In this document: positions 1 to 8,690 of the stretch, piece after piece
How the letters are laid out: each line of letters starts with the position of its first letter
How positions within the stretch are numbered: the first letter of the stretch is position 1
Origin: Saccoglossus kowalevskii
Lineage: Eukaryota; Hemichordata; Enteropneusta; Harrimaniidae
Direction: 5' to 3'
Assembly (NCBI RefSeq): GCF_000003605.2
Contig: NW_003109978.1
Span: forward strand, 293,533 to 307,728
DNA length: 14,196 bases
Program-made: the position numbers and the translations under genes
The notes under the pieces: model-generated
Database searches by the model: none
The model's input: only the letters and a program-made list of their open reading frames with translations
Told to the model about the DNA's origin: nothing

Positions 1-209
1 CCATGCGTAGGCGACAATGATGCCACAAAAGCCAAAGCTTCCGCGAGAACTGTACTGTATTTATGCTATAGAAGCACATTTACAGAATTGCATACAAATA
101 AAAAATCACATATATGCACTATATACTATTATTATATATCTGTCACCGTAACGCCATAAGTTACAGCGTGCCGTAATTTTGCGGTATTGCACTGGGTATT
201 TTCATCCAG
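1..209. other. Left flank, no gene seen
   Basis: A+T-rich DNA with no frame of note. There is a small run of GTAAC/GTTAC inverted words near 147-165. No minus-strand AATAAA or ATTAAA was seen here, which would be expected if the minus-strand frame ending at 214 were a terminal exon with a short 3' UTR. Confidence 0.5.
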
Positions 210-238
210 CATATTAGGAAATGCAAATTCCTAATATG
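210..238. repeat. Perfect 11-bp inverted repeat, 7-nt loop
   Basis: CATATTAGGAA (210-220) and TTCCTAATATG (228-238) are exact reverse complements around the loop ATGCAAA. The loop plus the next base forms the octamer ATGCAAAT (221-228), the classic POU-factor word. The stem also contains the TAA stop (214-216) of the minus-strand frame described next. Whether it does anything as a hairpin or as a binding site is unknown. Confidence 0.7.
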
Positions 239-468
239 GACTGATTAAGTGCATAAGTGTCTGTAATATTAAAAACAAACATGGCTGCCACCAGGGTTTG
301 ACTGGCTAAATCTGCTCTAAGCATTTTGAATTTCGACATTTCCATGATGTATTCCTGAGAGGAAAAGATGCATAACAATAATGTTATTACGAGGATACCG
401 AAAAGTATGCACTCAGACAGTATGTGGTCGCATCTACTGTCTTCATGTATACTTTGCAGTATCATCAC
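214..468 (-). CDS. Possible exon, membrane-protein-like, unidentified
   Basis: An 84-codon minus-strand frame opens with Met-Met at 468 and stops with TAA at 214-216. Residues about 20-37 (CILFGILVITLLLCIFSS) look like one membrane helix. A second hydrophobic patch lies near 58-66, followed by two N-glycosylation sequons (Asn67-Ile-Thr and Asn75-Gln-Ser). I do not recognise a family. Two splice readings are possible. A weak acceptor just upstream (about 474) would make the whole frame one terminal exon. A very good acceptor inside it (TTTTCCTCTCAG, minus strand, ending at 355) would make only 214-354 coding, and the apparent helix would then be intron pyrimidine tract. There is no nearby minus-strand polyadenylation signal. 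If real, its upstream exons would lie to the right on the minus strand, overlapping the plus-strand candidate at 1850-2036, so both are unlikely to be right as drawn. Chance remains a fair explanation. Confidence 0.2.
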   Translation of the reverse strand: MMILQSIHEDSRCDHILSECILFGILVITLLLCIFSSQEYIMEMSKFKMLRADLASQTLVAAMFVFNITDTYALNQSILGICIS

Positions 469-479
469 AATAACCTCAA

Positions 480-1249
480 ATTATTAAAATAAAATCATTT
501 TGACCATAGAACACATCTGTAATTTAAATAAGTCACTGTATATGCTACTGATAAAGCAATTACCTATTTGGAAACATTTTGCCAGACTACTATGCATGTC
601 TCACACTCAAAGTAAGAGATAAGCTATCTGCACACAATAGTCTTGATTATTATAAATCCAAAGACAACTCAAATGAATGAGAAAGAATGTTGTAATTTCA
701 GGAGAAGTATCTTAAAATGTACATAAAAATGTATTGGTACTTGAAAAATACTTAAAAAACATACTTAAAAAATACCTGTGTTTTGTGAGACATGCAACGC
801 TGTCTTGTAAAATGTTTCCATATAAGGATAATAAAAATCCAAAAAATAATATAAAATGTCACTTAGAGTGTACACAATTTGAAGGAATTACTGGTTACTA
901 TGATATGGAAAGGATGCATGCCGTCAGATTGCTAACATGCAGAGTATTTGGTGATATTAGAAGATTTCACAATTACATGCATATACATGCTGACAGAACT
1001 ATTACATGGGAAATGTACTTTAAAAGAACAAGAACGTAGAAATGGTTTCGCATTATTGCTGAAGCTCAGCTAAGGAATTTTCAAGTCTGGATTATGTCCG
1101 CACTTCCCTAAACAAAGTTTTAATTGTGCAAAATAATCATGATTTTAAACGACTTTGAAGTCTCAAAATCCATAGCCATAAAGACAACATCAAAGTGCAA
1201 ACAACACGGGTAATTACATCCTGCCAGTACTGTACAATGTGTATTATAA
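480..1249. other. Gene-free A+T-rich stretch
   Basis: Contains a 101-codon plus frame (734-1039) of low complexity with no recognisable domain, not accepted as a gene. Short near-repeats of ACATGCAT occur around 975-995. Nothing else stands out. Confidence 0.5.
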
Positions 1250-1405
1250 ACAGGGGCTTCTATTAAAATGCTACAATGCAACAGAGGGAATATAGTTTCT
1301 ATTAGAGCATCTACACATATGAGAAATGGTGAATTTTTGGTTCTCATTTGTTTAAAAAGAATGGGTGCGACTTTTATTAGGGATGCGGCTTCTAATACAG
1401 ATTTA
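1250..1405. repeat. Degenerate CTTCTATTAGAGCA-type repeat cluster
   Basis: Four related words occur in one orientation: CTTCTATTAAAATGC at 1257, TTTCTATTAGAGCATC at 1297, ACTTTTATTAGGGATGC at 1370 and GCTTCTAATACAG at 1388. The last two form an imperfect tandem pair (GGGTGCGACTTTTATTA, then GGGATGCGGCTTCTAATA). The same word, CTTCTAATAGAGCA, is one arm of the inverted repeat at 5871-5933, so this is a dispersed family. Its presence makes the overlapping 128-codon minus-strand frame (1120-1506) an unlikely gene. Confidence 0.5.
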
Positions 1406-1814
1406 ACCGTAGTAACTGGAACGAAAAGGCTATTATGGTAGAATATGCTTCCTTTCTTTTTTGACATGTGTGAATATATTATCACATATACATGTAGCAG
1501 TGACAATAATTAGTGACAAAATATAATTAAGAGTTTTAGAATTAATCAACAGTAAGGTGGACTTTATTAATTCACTGTCAATTGGTGAGAAAACTGTCAA
1601 ATAATTCGCATAAAATGACAATTCATAGATCACAATACATTTTGTAATTGAAAGAAAATAATATAAATTATGTAATACTTCAAGACGAGAACGAATACAA
1701 TGCTAGAACTGGATATAATATTTTTCACCATATGTCACCAACCAAAATTTTGTGATATTGACATACTAGTGTATCTTAAGAAACAATAGTGAAAGGCGTT
1801 GAAACAAACAAAAC
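1406..1814. other. Gene-free stretch
   Basis: A+T-rich sequence with one TACATGTA palindrome (1489-1496). The 66-codon minus frame here shows no domain, and no splice or promoter signals stand out. Confidence 0.45.
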
Positions 1815-1849
1815 ATGTTATTTTTAATCCATTTTGTATATGTTCACAG

Positions 1850-2036
1850 AACATATGAGGAAATGTCAGGTGACATCAAAATCGATGAAAGGATCAGTAG
1901 TGACAACAACATCAGTTCAGAGACAATTTCCAAAGAGGAAATAATCGACGTTGTGACAAATAAAACAGAAAAAAGAAATTTAGGACCAGCAGAATGCCCC
2001 AATCCGATGCCGTCAATGGGTTACATCTTTTCATGA
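1850..2036 (+). CDS. Candidate terminal coding exon, unknown protein
   Basis: A pyrimidine-rich tract ends in TATGTTCACAG (AG at 1848-1849), a good 3' splice site. The frame after it is open for 61 codons to TGA (2034-2036). The exon would enter in phase 2: base 1850 completes an AGA codon. The predicted tail is hydrophilic: an acidic/serine stretch (TYEEMSGDIKIDERISSDNN at residues 1-20, KEEIID near 28-33), then a short Pro/Cys part (GPAECPNPMPSMGYIFS, residues 45-61). It looks like the cytoplasmic or linker tail of a larger protein, with no domain I can name. Codons ending in C or G are commoner here than in the flanking DNA. AATAAA at 2180-2185, followed by T/GT-rich sequence, would supply polyadenylation. 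Oddly, the same frame is open again for 38 codons after the stop, to TGA at 2151-2153, with a Thr/Pro/Glu-rich end. The upstream ATG at 1815 is probably intronic. Earlier exons would lie left of 1848 and were not found. Confidence 0.35.
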
Positions 2037-2057
2037 ACTGGTACGAAGCTCAAGATA

Positions 2058-2334
2058 CAGCGGAACCTACATTTGTACATGTATCATGTTAATGCAACTT
2101 CGTTCAATGGGGAAGCTACAGAGAAACCGCCAACTGAAACAACAACACCTTGATGTATTTTTTAAGAATCCTACTCGGCAATAAATGAACTGATCGGACT
2201 CGCACAACGTACATACTTTTTGCATACATTGTTTTCTGGGAACACTTTATTTATTTGTTTGTTTCAAGGTTTGAATCAATTATCCGAGCTAATTTTCTCC
2301 CGTCCACTTGGTTCGGATAATCGAGGTTCCACTG
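2058..2334. mobile_element. pogo/Tigger-like non-autonomous DNA element
   Basis: The left end reads CAGCGGAACCT (2058-2068). The right end, on the minus strand, reads CAGTGGAACCT (2334-2324), so 10 of 11 bases match as terminal inverted repeats. Both ends are flanked by TA (2056-2057 and 2335-2336), the target duplication of Tc1/mariner and pogo elements. A subterminal stem lies just inside the right end: ATTATCCGA (2279-2287) pairs exactly with TCGGATAAT (2313-2321). No transposase frame is present. The right end is convincing as this type of repeat. The left end is weaker and could be coincidental, in which case this is a solo right end of about 70 bp. The element would overlap the 3' UTR of the exon at 1850-2036. 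Confidence 0.5.
2180..2185 (+). promoter_or_regulatory. Polyadenylation signal AATAAA
   Basis: The canonical hexamer lies about 145 bases after the stop of the candidate exon at 1850-2036. Further downstream is CATACTTTTTGCATACATTG, a T/GT-rich stretch of the kind bound by the cleavage machinery. In A+T-rich DNA the hexamer alone is common, so its weight comes only from its position. Confidence 0.3.
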
Positions 2335-2336
2335 TA

Positions 2337-3152
2337 TTGTTTACAGAATGTACTATAACAGGACTCTGGATAAACATTAAGTGTACTTTATTGTATTTAG
2401 AGTACATTGCTAATAGTGAGGATATATTACTAGAGTTGGAAATAGTGTAGGCGATAAAAACAGATCATAGTTGAAACATTTAAAACGTCACACCTATACT
2501 TAACATGTAGGTCAGTTTACATCATGGTGTTCAACTTTACAAACATTAAGCTGACAATAATCCCAGCAATTTTTATTATTTCCCCTTTGTCCCGATAACC
2601 ACAGTTCCTTCATGTTGTAAATACATGGCTTCCGCTAACAGGCAGTGAATTGAGTTATGAGCACTGCTGGTCGGTAGTCGTGAAGTCATTGACAAACAGA
2701 TGATATGGACTGGCTACACTGCTGAGAATCACACCACTCTTTTAAGCTTTACATCAGCAATGAATATAAATTCTGCTTTAGATACTGTACAAAGCTTATT
2801 TTCAATTATTTTTTTTATTTTTTACTGTGAATGAAAAAAATCAGCAAAAAATTCCTTTTTTTCCAATCTACAGATCAGTTAATTTTCTAGTTAGCAATTT
2901 TCGTGATATGAAAATCTGATGGCATTCGCAGGAACATTTCACGATGGTCAGTTCAGTCCACTGTCTTAACTTTTGAATCCCCCTAATTTCCCTGCCTAAA
3001 TTTAGCACATTTTAATCTATTTGTCTATAATTAATTTTTTATTTTAATGTTAATTTAGATTGACTAATAGAGATAATATTCACATTGACTGCTGACGCCC
3101 TTTTTCCCCTTATTAATTTTTGTATCTCAAATAAGGCTTTCAGCAGGAAATA
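2337..3152. other. Gene-free stretch
   Basis: A+T-rich DNA with a T-rich tract at about 2805-2825 and a second T/A-rich stretch near 3035-3055. CTGCTGA near 3090 is complementary to TCAGCAG at 3140-3146. No frame, splice pair or repeat family was recognised. Confidence 0.45.
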
Positions 3153-3286
3153 TTAACCACCAGACTTTCTCGGCCAAATTTGTCTGCACTTTTTCTCATA
3201 TTCTTCAATATATTTCTGGAAATGACTATAAACTGGAATTTTGTGAATTTGTAATGAAAAGTAGGAACTGGTGGTGAAAAGATTAA
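3153..3286. mobile_element. TTAA-flanked MITE, copy A (deleted)
   Basis: TTAA sits at both edges (3153-3156 and 3283-3286). The right end reads CTGGTGGTGAAAAGA (3268-3282). The left end starts at CCACCAG (3157-3163), having lost about nine terminal bases (CCCTTTTCA) that copy B keeps. Interior words are shared with copy C, including TTTCTGGAAATGA and the final GGAACTGGTGGTGAAAAG. Copy A lacks roughly 80 internal bases of copy C, a typical internal-deletion derivative. TTAA duplication and a CCCTTT-type terminus suggest the piggyBac superfamily; that assignment is inference. Confidence 0.7.
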
Positions 3287-3300
3287 CCAGTGTGTTCTCT

Positions 3301-3340
3301 CAACTGATATGACACACAACTGATATGACACACAACTGAT
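3301..3340. repeat. 16-bp tandem repeat, 2.5 copies
   Basis: CAACTGATATGACACA occurs exactly at 3301-3316 and 3317-3332, followed by CAACTGAT. It starts 15 bases after copy A of the TTAA MITE. Confidence 0.85.
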
Positions 3341-3344
3341 GATA

Positions 3345-4078
3345 TATTAAGATTCAATGTGACACAAGTAGTTATATGTTAATTAATTCACTGTGTGTCA
3401 TTAATACAACAGAAAATTGTACTTTGATATACTGATCTCAAAAAGTGGACTACTATAGTTATGGAGTTTGTAATTTGGTAAAATCAAACTCACATTTATA
3501 AACAAAAAAAGTGCCAAACAAAGGAAATTTGGAGCAACAACATTTTGAATTGTGCCTCAAGTTATTTATAACAGTCACATACATTTTTGTATAATTTTTT
3601 TTCTTGAAGGCTGATTTGGGGATTCCATTTCATTTTGATAGTCAAGTTAAAGGGCACACTAGTGTTCCCCATGGGTACTAATAGTATTAGTAGTTTCAAG
3701 ATGAACTGATGCCAAAATATTAAGCAGAATGAGGCTTGAATGAGGTTTGAATGACGAATGTGGAACTCTGTGGAACTCTGCGGGATCTGTATACTATTCC
3801 AAAAGTTTAGGAAGTCTCCCCCGTAAATATGATTTGTTGATTACTGGGTCTTTTGTCACATTATATTTCTGAGATATGCTGACTATGTGACCAGCCTTCT
3901 GTAGAAATGTTGTAGATGTTAAAGACAAGGAAATGAGAAATACTGGCATTATGTGTACAGTTCAACAACCTGATTAGCTGATGATCAAATCAGAAGCATT
4001 AGGTCGAGGCCAGGATGCAATCAATCAAAAAAAATGTTCCAAGAAAATAAGGAACATTAAATTTGATTTATGCTGGAG
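3345..4078. other. Gene-free stretch
   Basis: A+T-rich sequence with no credible frame. Apart from the short tandem repeats at 3727-3780, listed separately, nothing is recognised. Confidence 0.45.
3727..3780. repeat. Two adjacent short tandem repeats
   Basis: Three 11-bp units (GAATGAGGCTT, GAATGAGGTTT, GAATGACGAAT) span 3727-3759. They are followed almost at once by a 10-bp pair, TGGAACTCTG twice, at 3761-3780. The different periods side by side suggest local replication slippage. Confidence 0.75.
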
Positions 4079-4162
4079 TATATATATACATTGTATATGT
4101 GCAACAAACCTGTCTCTTTCTCTGTTTGTCTTTCTGTCTGTCCGTCTTTGTGTCTTTCTATT
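4079..4162. repeat. TA-rich then TCTG/TCTT simple sequence
   Basis: ATATATATACATTGTATATG (about 4080-4099) is followed by a pyrimidine tract built from TGTC, TTTC and TCTG words (4109-4160). This accounts for the short frames predicted on both strands here. Confidence 0.75.
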
Positions 4163-4240
4163 ATTATTTTTATAATATTATTTGACCAGTAAAAGACATT
4201 AATAAAAAAAAGTGTATAACATAACATACATAGCATCACA

Positions 4241-4942
4241 GCATACTACATTGCACAATATCGCAACATACTACATCGCACAATATCGCAATATACTACA
4301 TCGCACAATATCTCAACATAATATATCGCACAATATCGCAACATACTACATCGCACAATATCGCAACATACTACATCGCACAATATCTCAACATAATATA
4401 TCGCACAATATCTCAACATAATATATCGCACAATATCTCAACATAATATATCGCACAATATCTCAACATAATATATCGCACAATATCTCAACATAATATA
4501 TCGCACAATATCTCAACATAATATATCGCACAATATCTCAACATAATAAATCACACAATATCTCAACATAATATATCGCACAATATCTCAACATAAATAT
4601 ATCGCACAGTATCTCAACATACTACATTGCACAATATCTCAACATAATATATCGCACAATATCTCAACATAATATATCGCACAATATCGCAACATACTAC
4701 ATCGCACAATATCTCAACATAATATATCGCACAATATCTCAACATAGTATATTGCACAATATCTCAACATAATATATCGCACAATATCTCAACATAATAT
4801 ATCACACAATATCTCAACATAATAAATCACACAATATCTCAACATAATATATCACACAATATCTCAACATAAATATATCGCACAGTATCTCAACATAATA
4901 TATCGCACAGTATCTCAACATAATATATCGCACAGTATTGCA
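4241..4942. repeat. 25-bp minisatellite, 28 copies
   Basis: Reading it unit by unit gives 28 consecutive copies: 26 of 25 bp and two of 26 bp (4591-4616 and 4867-4892, which read ACATAAATATATCGCACAG). The commonest unit begins ACATAATATATCGCAC and ends AATATCTCA. Another type begins ACATACTACATCGCAC and often ends AATATCGCA; it dominates the left edge (4241-4390) and recurs near 4617-4716. Units 7-12 (4391-4540) are identical. The right edge decays into CATACACCATCTCAC (from about 4944). The period is not a multiple of three, so the frames that run through it cycle every 75 bases and are not genes. There are no spacers, so this is not a CRISPR array. Confidence 0.97.
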
Positions 4943-5289
4943 ACATACACCATCTCACAGAGTATATCACAATGTAGTACTAACCCATGACAAAAAGCAA
5001 CAGAAAAAGTATCAAAATTCATTGTTAATTTTCTGTGAATATTTGCATTGAATAAATAAAATTTGTTGGAAAAACTAAATTTGAATTGTAGAGGCTAGTT
5101 CACTCATGATTGTGATTACTCTACCTACAGCCAACAGCTGGGCATATTACAGCCAAGACATTATCATTACAGTTGTAATCTCATTTCTCATTGTTAATAC
5201 CCTATACCCTATAGTGAGCCTTAAATGAACAGGGATTACTGTTCTGCTAATCTTTACAAAAATACGGTTTGAGAATATTGAGTATTTTC
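4943..5289. other. Gene-free stretch
   Basis: Unique-looking A+T-rich DNA between two arrays. It contains ATACCCTATACCCTATAG near 5198 (a doubled 7-bp word) and the near-palindrome ATTACAGTTGTAAT near 5167. No gene signal. Confidence 0.45.
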
Positions 5290-5755
5290 TGAGACATTCA
5301 GTATAGAGTTCTTACAGTGAACCTATCTAAACTGAACACCAAAGGAAAAGAGAAAATTGTTCAGTTTGCTCCAGGCGTTCAGTATAAAGGTCTTACAATG
5401 AAACCTATGTAAACTGAACACCAAAAAGATTGAAAAAAAAATGTTCAGTTATCAGAATCATTCAGTTTATACAATGTAGAGGACTTTAATACAGTGAACC
5501 TGTCTAAACGGAACGAGAAAAAAAAAATCTTTCATTTTTCAAAGGCATACAGTTTTTAAAAGTCAACAGTATAACCTTTCTAAACTGAACTTGCATAGGT
5601 TTAAGAAAATTGTATGGTTTTCAGAGACATTCAATATAGAGGTCTTACAATGAAATCTGTTTAAACTGAACACGGAATGAAAATAGAAAACAGTTTTCAG
5701 AGGCATTCAGTTGTTAGAAGTCTTATAATGAGTGTAATCTTTTGAAACCAAACTC
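5290..5755. repeat. Decayed tandem array of ~80-bp stem-loop units
   Basis: Five diverged units start at the equivalents of TACAGTGAACCT: 5313, 5394, 5490, 5565 and 5646, with partial units at each edge (the last head, TATAATG, is at 5724). Unit lengths are 75-96 bp. Each has a head like TACAGTGAACCTATCT, an arm AAACTGAAC, a purine-rich loop, and usually the opposite arm GTTCAGTTT, followed by a CATTCAGTATAGAGGTCT-like joiner. In the first unit the 9-bp arms (5329-5337 and 5359-5367) pair perfectly. The head resembles Tc1/mariner-pogo ends, so this may be a tandemly amplified or nested MITE end. Confidence 0.8.
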
Positions 5756-5870
5756 AAACTCTGCAGTGAGACACCTAGTAGCAATATGAACAGAATGGAA
5801 CAAAGATAAATTTTACCAGCGATTGACTTTCTCTAAAAACTGTAATATGTAGTATATGAATCAGCATATT

Positions 5871-5933
5871 TGCTATATTAGAAGATCTCTGATAAGAGCA
5901 CATCATGCAAATACATGCACTTCTAATAGAGCA
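5871..5933. repeat. 14-bp inverted repeat of the CTTCTAATAGAGCA family
   Basis: TGCTATATTAGAAG (5871-5884) and CTTCTAATAGAGCA (5920-5933) are inverted copies with one mismatch, 35 bases apart. The right arm continues into AATACAGTA. The same word is scattered in one orientation at 1250-1405. It looks like a short palindromic mobile-element remnant; no target duplication was identified. Confidence 0.55.
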
Positions 5934-5940
5934 AATACAG

Positions 5941-7930
5941 TACTTCCATTTGAGTGAATTCTTGAAAAAATAAACAAAAAATTGGAAATTACTTCTATTT
6001 TCAGAGACTGACCCAACAAATAAATCTTAAGATGACGACGATGATGAAAAAAGAGTTTTACACTTGTACAGGAGATTCCAAAAAGTGGCCTACCCTGAGT
6101 CTTACATCATTACTGTCATAAGTTTCACTATAATTCACCACTCATTACATGTACAATATGTATGTCAGACATCTGTAAGTCAATTAGTTTTGCTGACATT
6201 GACAAACAAATTGACAGTATACATATTTTTTGATGTTATCAATATAAAAAAATCTAATTTGCAATGGAATGCTAAAAAGCAAATATTCTTATTCACATGT
6301 CTAGGAATCTGCTGGTCTGGAAATATTCAGTCCATCAGACTCATAATATTACATTCTCAGATTTGACATACATGTACATGATATTATACAACGTAAATAC
6401 AAGTTAGAAATTTTCTTGTAACCATATAGTTACTGCACATTTATGCAATGCATTATGGGAGAAGACTTCCCATTGTATAAACCAGAAAACTATTAAAATG
6501 TATTTATTTGAATGTTCTAATAAAATAAAACTTTTCAACTTATGTCATCGAGCAAAATTTTGAAATCTAAAAGAAAGAGTCTAACCTTAAAAACCAGTGC
6601 ACAAATTTTTTCATGACATTTCTGACTCTTATATCTCGCTAAATTGTTTTGTGACCCTATTTTTTTTTCTTTTAAATGCCATGATGGCATGAACCCATAA
6701 TGAGAGTAAGACAAATATAATTTTAAGTTTGACTCATACATGTACTACCTGGGCATAGTGGAATATCAGTATTTGTTTTTAAAAGCACCAAGCAAACTCT
6801 TAGGACATCAAAGCATACATGAAGTTCAAAGTCCTATGTTATTACAATAAGAGGGCATTTAATTATTAATGCCTACTTTATAAGCAATAATAAATTGTTA
6901 ACTTTATTAACCTGTTAGCACCTGTATTAGGGCATTCACATCTGTTTGAATGGTATGACTATAGGCATTATACATCACAGGTGGCCATGCACCCCTGGAG
7001 TATAGAACTGTAATTAATACGTCAGTCTTGCATTTTTCACAAAAGTAATAAATATTCATGAGTATTTTCACAGGTGTTCTGGTGATTTAGGGAATCATAT
7101 TCTATGGAACTTTCATGAGCACAGGGAAATATAAAATTGGTTTTCTGATTACTACTGTCAATTTTTTACCAGGAAACATTTTTGATAAAAAAAAACACTT
7201 TTCAGCAAGTGTTGTTTATACAACAAAATCCACAATGTTTCAACATTTTTGAAAATTTTGGAAAGGCTGCTTATTGCTTTGAAAAGCATAATCTGTCCTG
7301 CCGTGTCCATGAACACAATATTTTTACATATATTTTTATAATTCTTTGTTAATTTTTGACCAAATATCTCATTGGCTTTTGGTCTTGTTTGTTCCAAAAA
7401 TAAAAAATCTGCATATGTTTTGTGAAATGTGACAAAACTCTAATTTGAGTGTTCAAACACGCTATATTCAAACCAACCTGGGAGTAAACACTGAGAAGAA
7501 AATGCATCTAATTACATGTATCCAAATTGTGAAACTCCAACCCCAATGTTTGTTTAATTGTATAAAATGCACAGCACTACATATGTCTTATAAAGTTATA
7601 AATGATTTATATTTAGACTATATAAAAATGCTATTACATGATTGGCTCAGAACAGTAATACCTGTAATGACATTAAAATTAGTGATGTCTTCCACAAAAA
7701 TAATAACAAAGTTCCAAAAATGATTTATTTTTTATTACATTAATTTTGTATTTAATTAATTTTATCAACCAGTAAATATGTTAAACCGTGAAATTTCATT
7801 AGGGGAATTTGTGATGACTAAATGTTGTGACAGTCACAGTGCCTTCAGCAACAACAAGAATCACATACACATTGCCACAAAAGTTTGCAGTCTTGAAATT
7901 TTAATTTGAACTATTCATAGTAATGTATAA
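5941..7930. other. Long gene-free stretch, intergenic or intronic
   Basis: Nearly 2 kb of A+T-rich DNA. It holds four TACATGTA palindromes (6146, 6369, 6737, 7513). A good acceptor (TTCTATTTTCAG, ending at 6004) is followed by a good donor (CTGTAAGT, near 6172), but all three frames between them contain stops. Frames of 100 codons (6064-6366, plus), 79 codons (7158-7397, minus) and 92 codons (7445-7723, plus) show no domain I can defend. Confidence 0.45.
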
Positions 7931-8135
7931 TAATGTAGAATACTTTATTTTCGCTTAGAATTAATTTTCGCTAAAAGAATGATTCAGTGAAGATAAAATC
8001 CAACAAATAAATCGTTGTTCCTATATTTTACACATTCAACTCATCAAAAATCAGTGAAAATAAATTCCACACAAAATATCCAAATAGTTTTTTCAATGAA
8101 AAATAATTCCAGCTAAAATAAAGTTTTGTACAGTA
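7931..8135. mobile_element. MITE-like element with long imperfect inverted ends
   Basis: The left end (7931-7973, containing ACTTTATTTTCGCTTAGAAT) is the imperfect reverse complement of the right end (about 8095-8135, containing CCAGCTAAAATAAAGTTTTG, and ending TACAGTA). The match covers about 40 bases with scattered differences. A motif like GTGAAAATAAATTCCA recurs inside (7984-8004, 8051-8072, 8094-8113) and inverted in the left arm. There is no coding capacity. Target-site duplication is unclear, so the superfamily is not assigned. Confidence 0.55.
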
Positions 8136-8479
8136 TCTCAAAACTAATCAGAATGTTAGAAAATAGTGTTCAACATCATCGTGTCAACTGACAAAAGAGA
8201 AAGAAAAACAATATTTCCAAATTACTTTGAGAATTTTGTTCTGAATGCAAAAAACAAAAACTAAAAGAAATCGAAAATGTCAAAATTCTTAACCAAGACT
8301 AATAAAGAATAAAGATAAAAAATAAATAATAAAAAATAAAGAATAATAAAGGTAGTCCTACAGGCGGAAACAAGTAAAATTGCAGTTGGATCAACTAAAC
8401 ATGCCTTAACAGAATAAGGCAAAATACGTTATTAAAATGTAATCCTAAGCTCAGTTAACAAAATGGTATTTTTAAGTGT
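8136..8479. other. Gene-free stretch with A-rich simple sequence
   Basis: Positions about 8297-8352 are a purine-rich run of AATAAAGAATAAAGATAAAA-type words. The rest is unremarkable A+T-rich DNA. Confidence 0.5.
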
Positions 8480-8690
8480 TTAACCCTTTTCACCACCAGA
8501 CATTCTTGCCCAAATTTGTCTGCACTTTTTTCTTAAATTCTTTAATATTTCTAGAAATAAATGTTAATTTCAGAACCAACAGTGATAATTTGAGTCAATT
8601 TTTGGTTTAAAAAAAAATATGGCAATTTTCGTTTCATTCTTTTGAACGAAAGTGCAGATTATCCTTTGTGAATTTTTTCCTTCACTCAGT
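8480..8690. mobile_element. TTAA-flanked MITE, copy B (right end lost)
   Basis: This copy has the best-preserved left end: TTAA (8480-8483), then CCCTTTTCACCACCAG (8484-8499). The following words match copies A and C (CCCAAATTTGTCTGCACTTT, then ACCAACAG and TTTGAGTCAATT). Similarity fades near GTGAATTTTTTCC (about 8675), and no CTGGTGGTGAAAAG end was found, so the right end is truncated or eroded. A 7-bp inverted pair, TTTCGTT (8627-8633) and AACGAAA (8645-8651), lies within it. Its approximate end coordinate is a judgement. Confidence 0.65.

Noticed and set aside
734-1039. 101-codon plus-strand frame as a gene
   Set aside because: Lys/Asn/Tyr-rich composition mirrors the A+T-rich DNA, there is no domain, and no splice or promoter signals frame it.
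1120-1506. 128-codon minus-strand frame as a gene
   Set aside because: It is the longest non-minisatellite frame, but it runs antisense through the degenerate CTTCTATTAGAGCA repeat cluster and shows no recognisable domain.
4212-4431. Frames on both strands in the 25-bp array
   Set aside because: They are by-products of the repeat, cycling through all frames every 75 bases.
6004-6173. Internal exon between a good acceptor and a GTAAGT donor
   Set aside because: All three forward frames contain a stop between the two sites (for example TCT TAA near 6027 and TCA TAA near 6118).
7445-7723. LINE reverse-transcriptase C-terminal remnant
   Set aside because: The segment YKVINDLYLDYIKMLL faintly resembles the end of LINE reverse transcriptases, but no second motif, neighbouring frame or 3' tail supports it.
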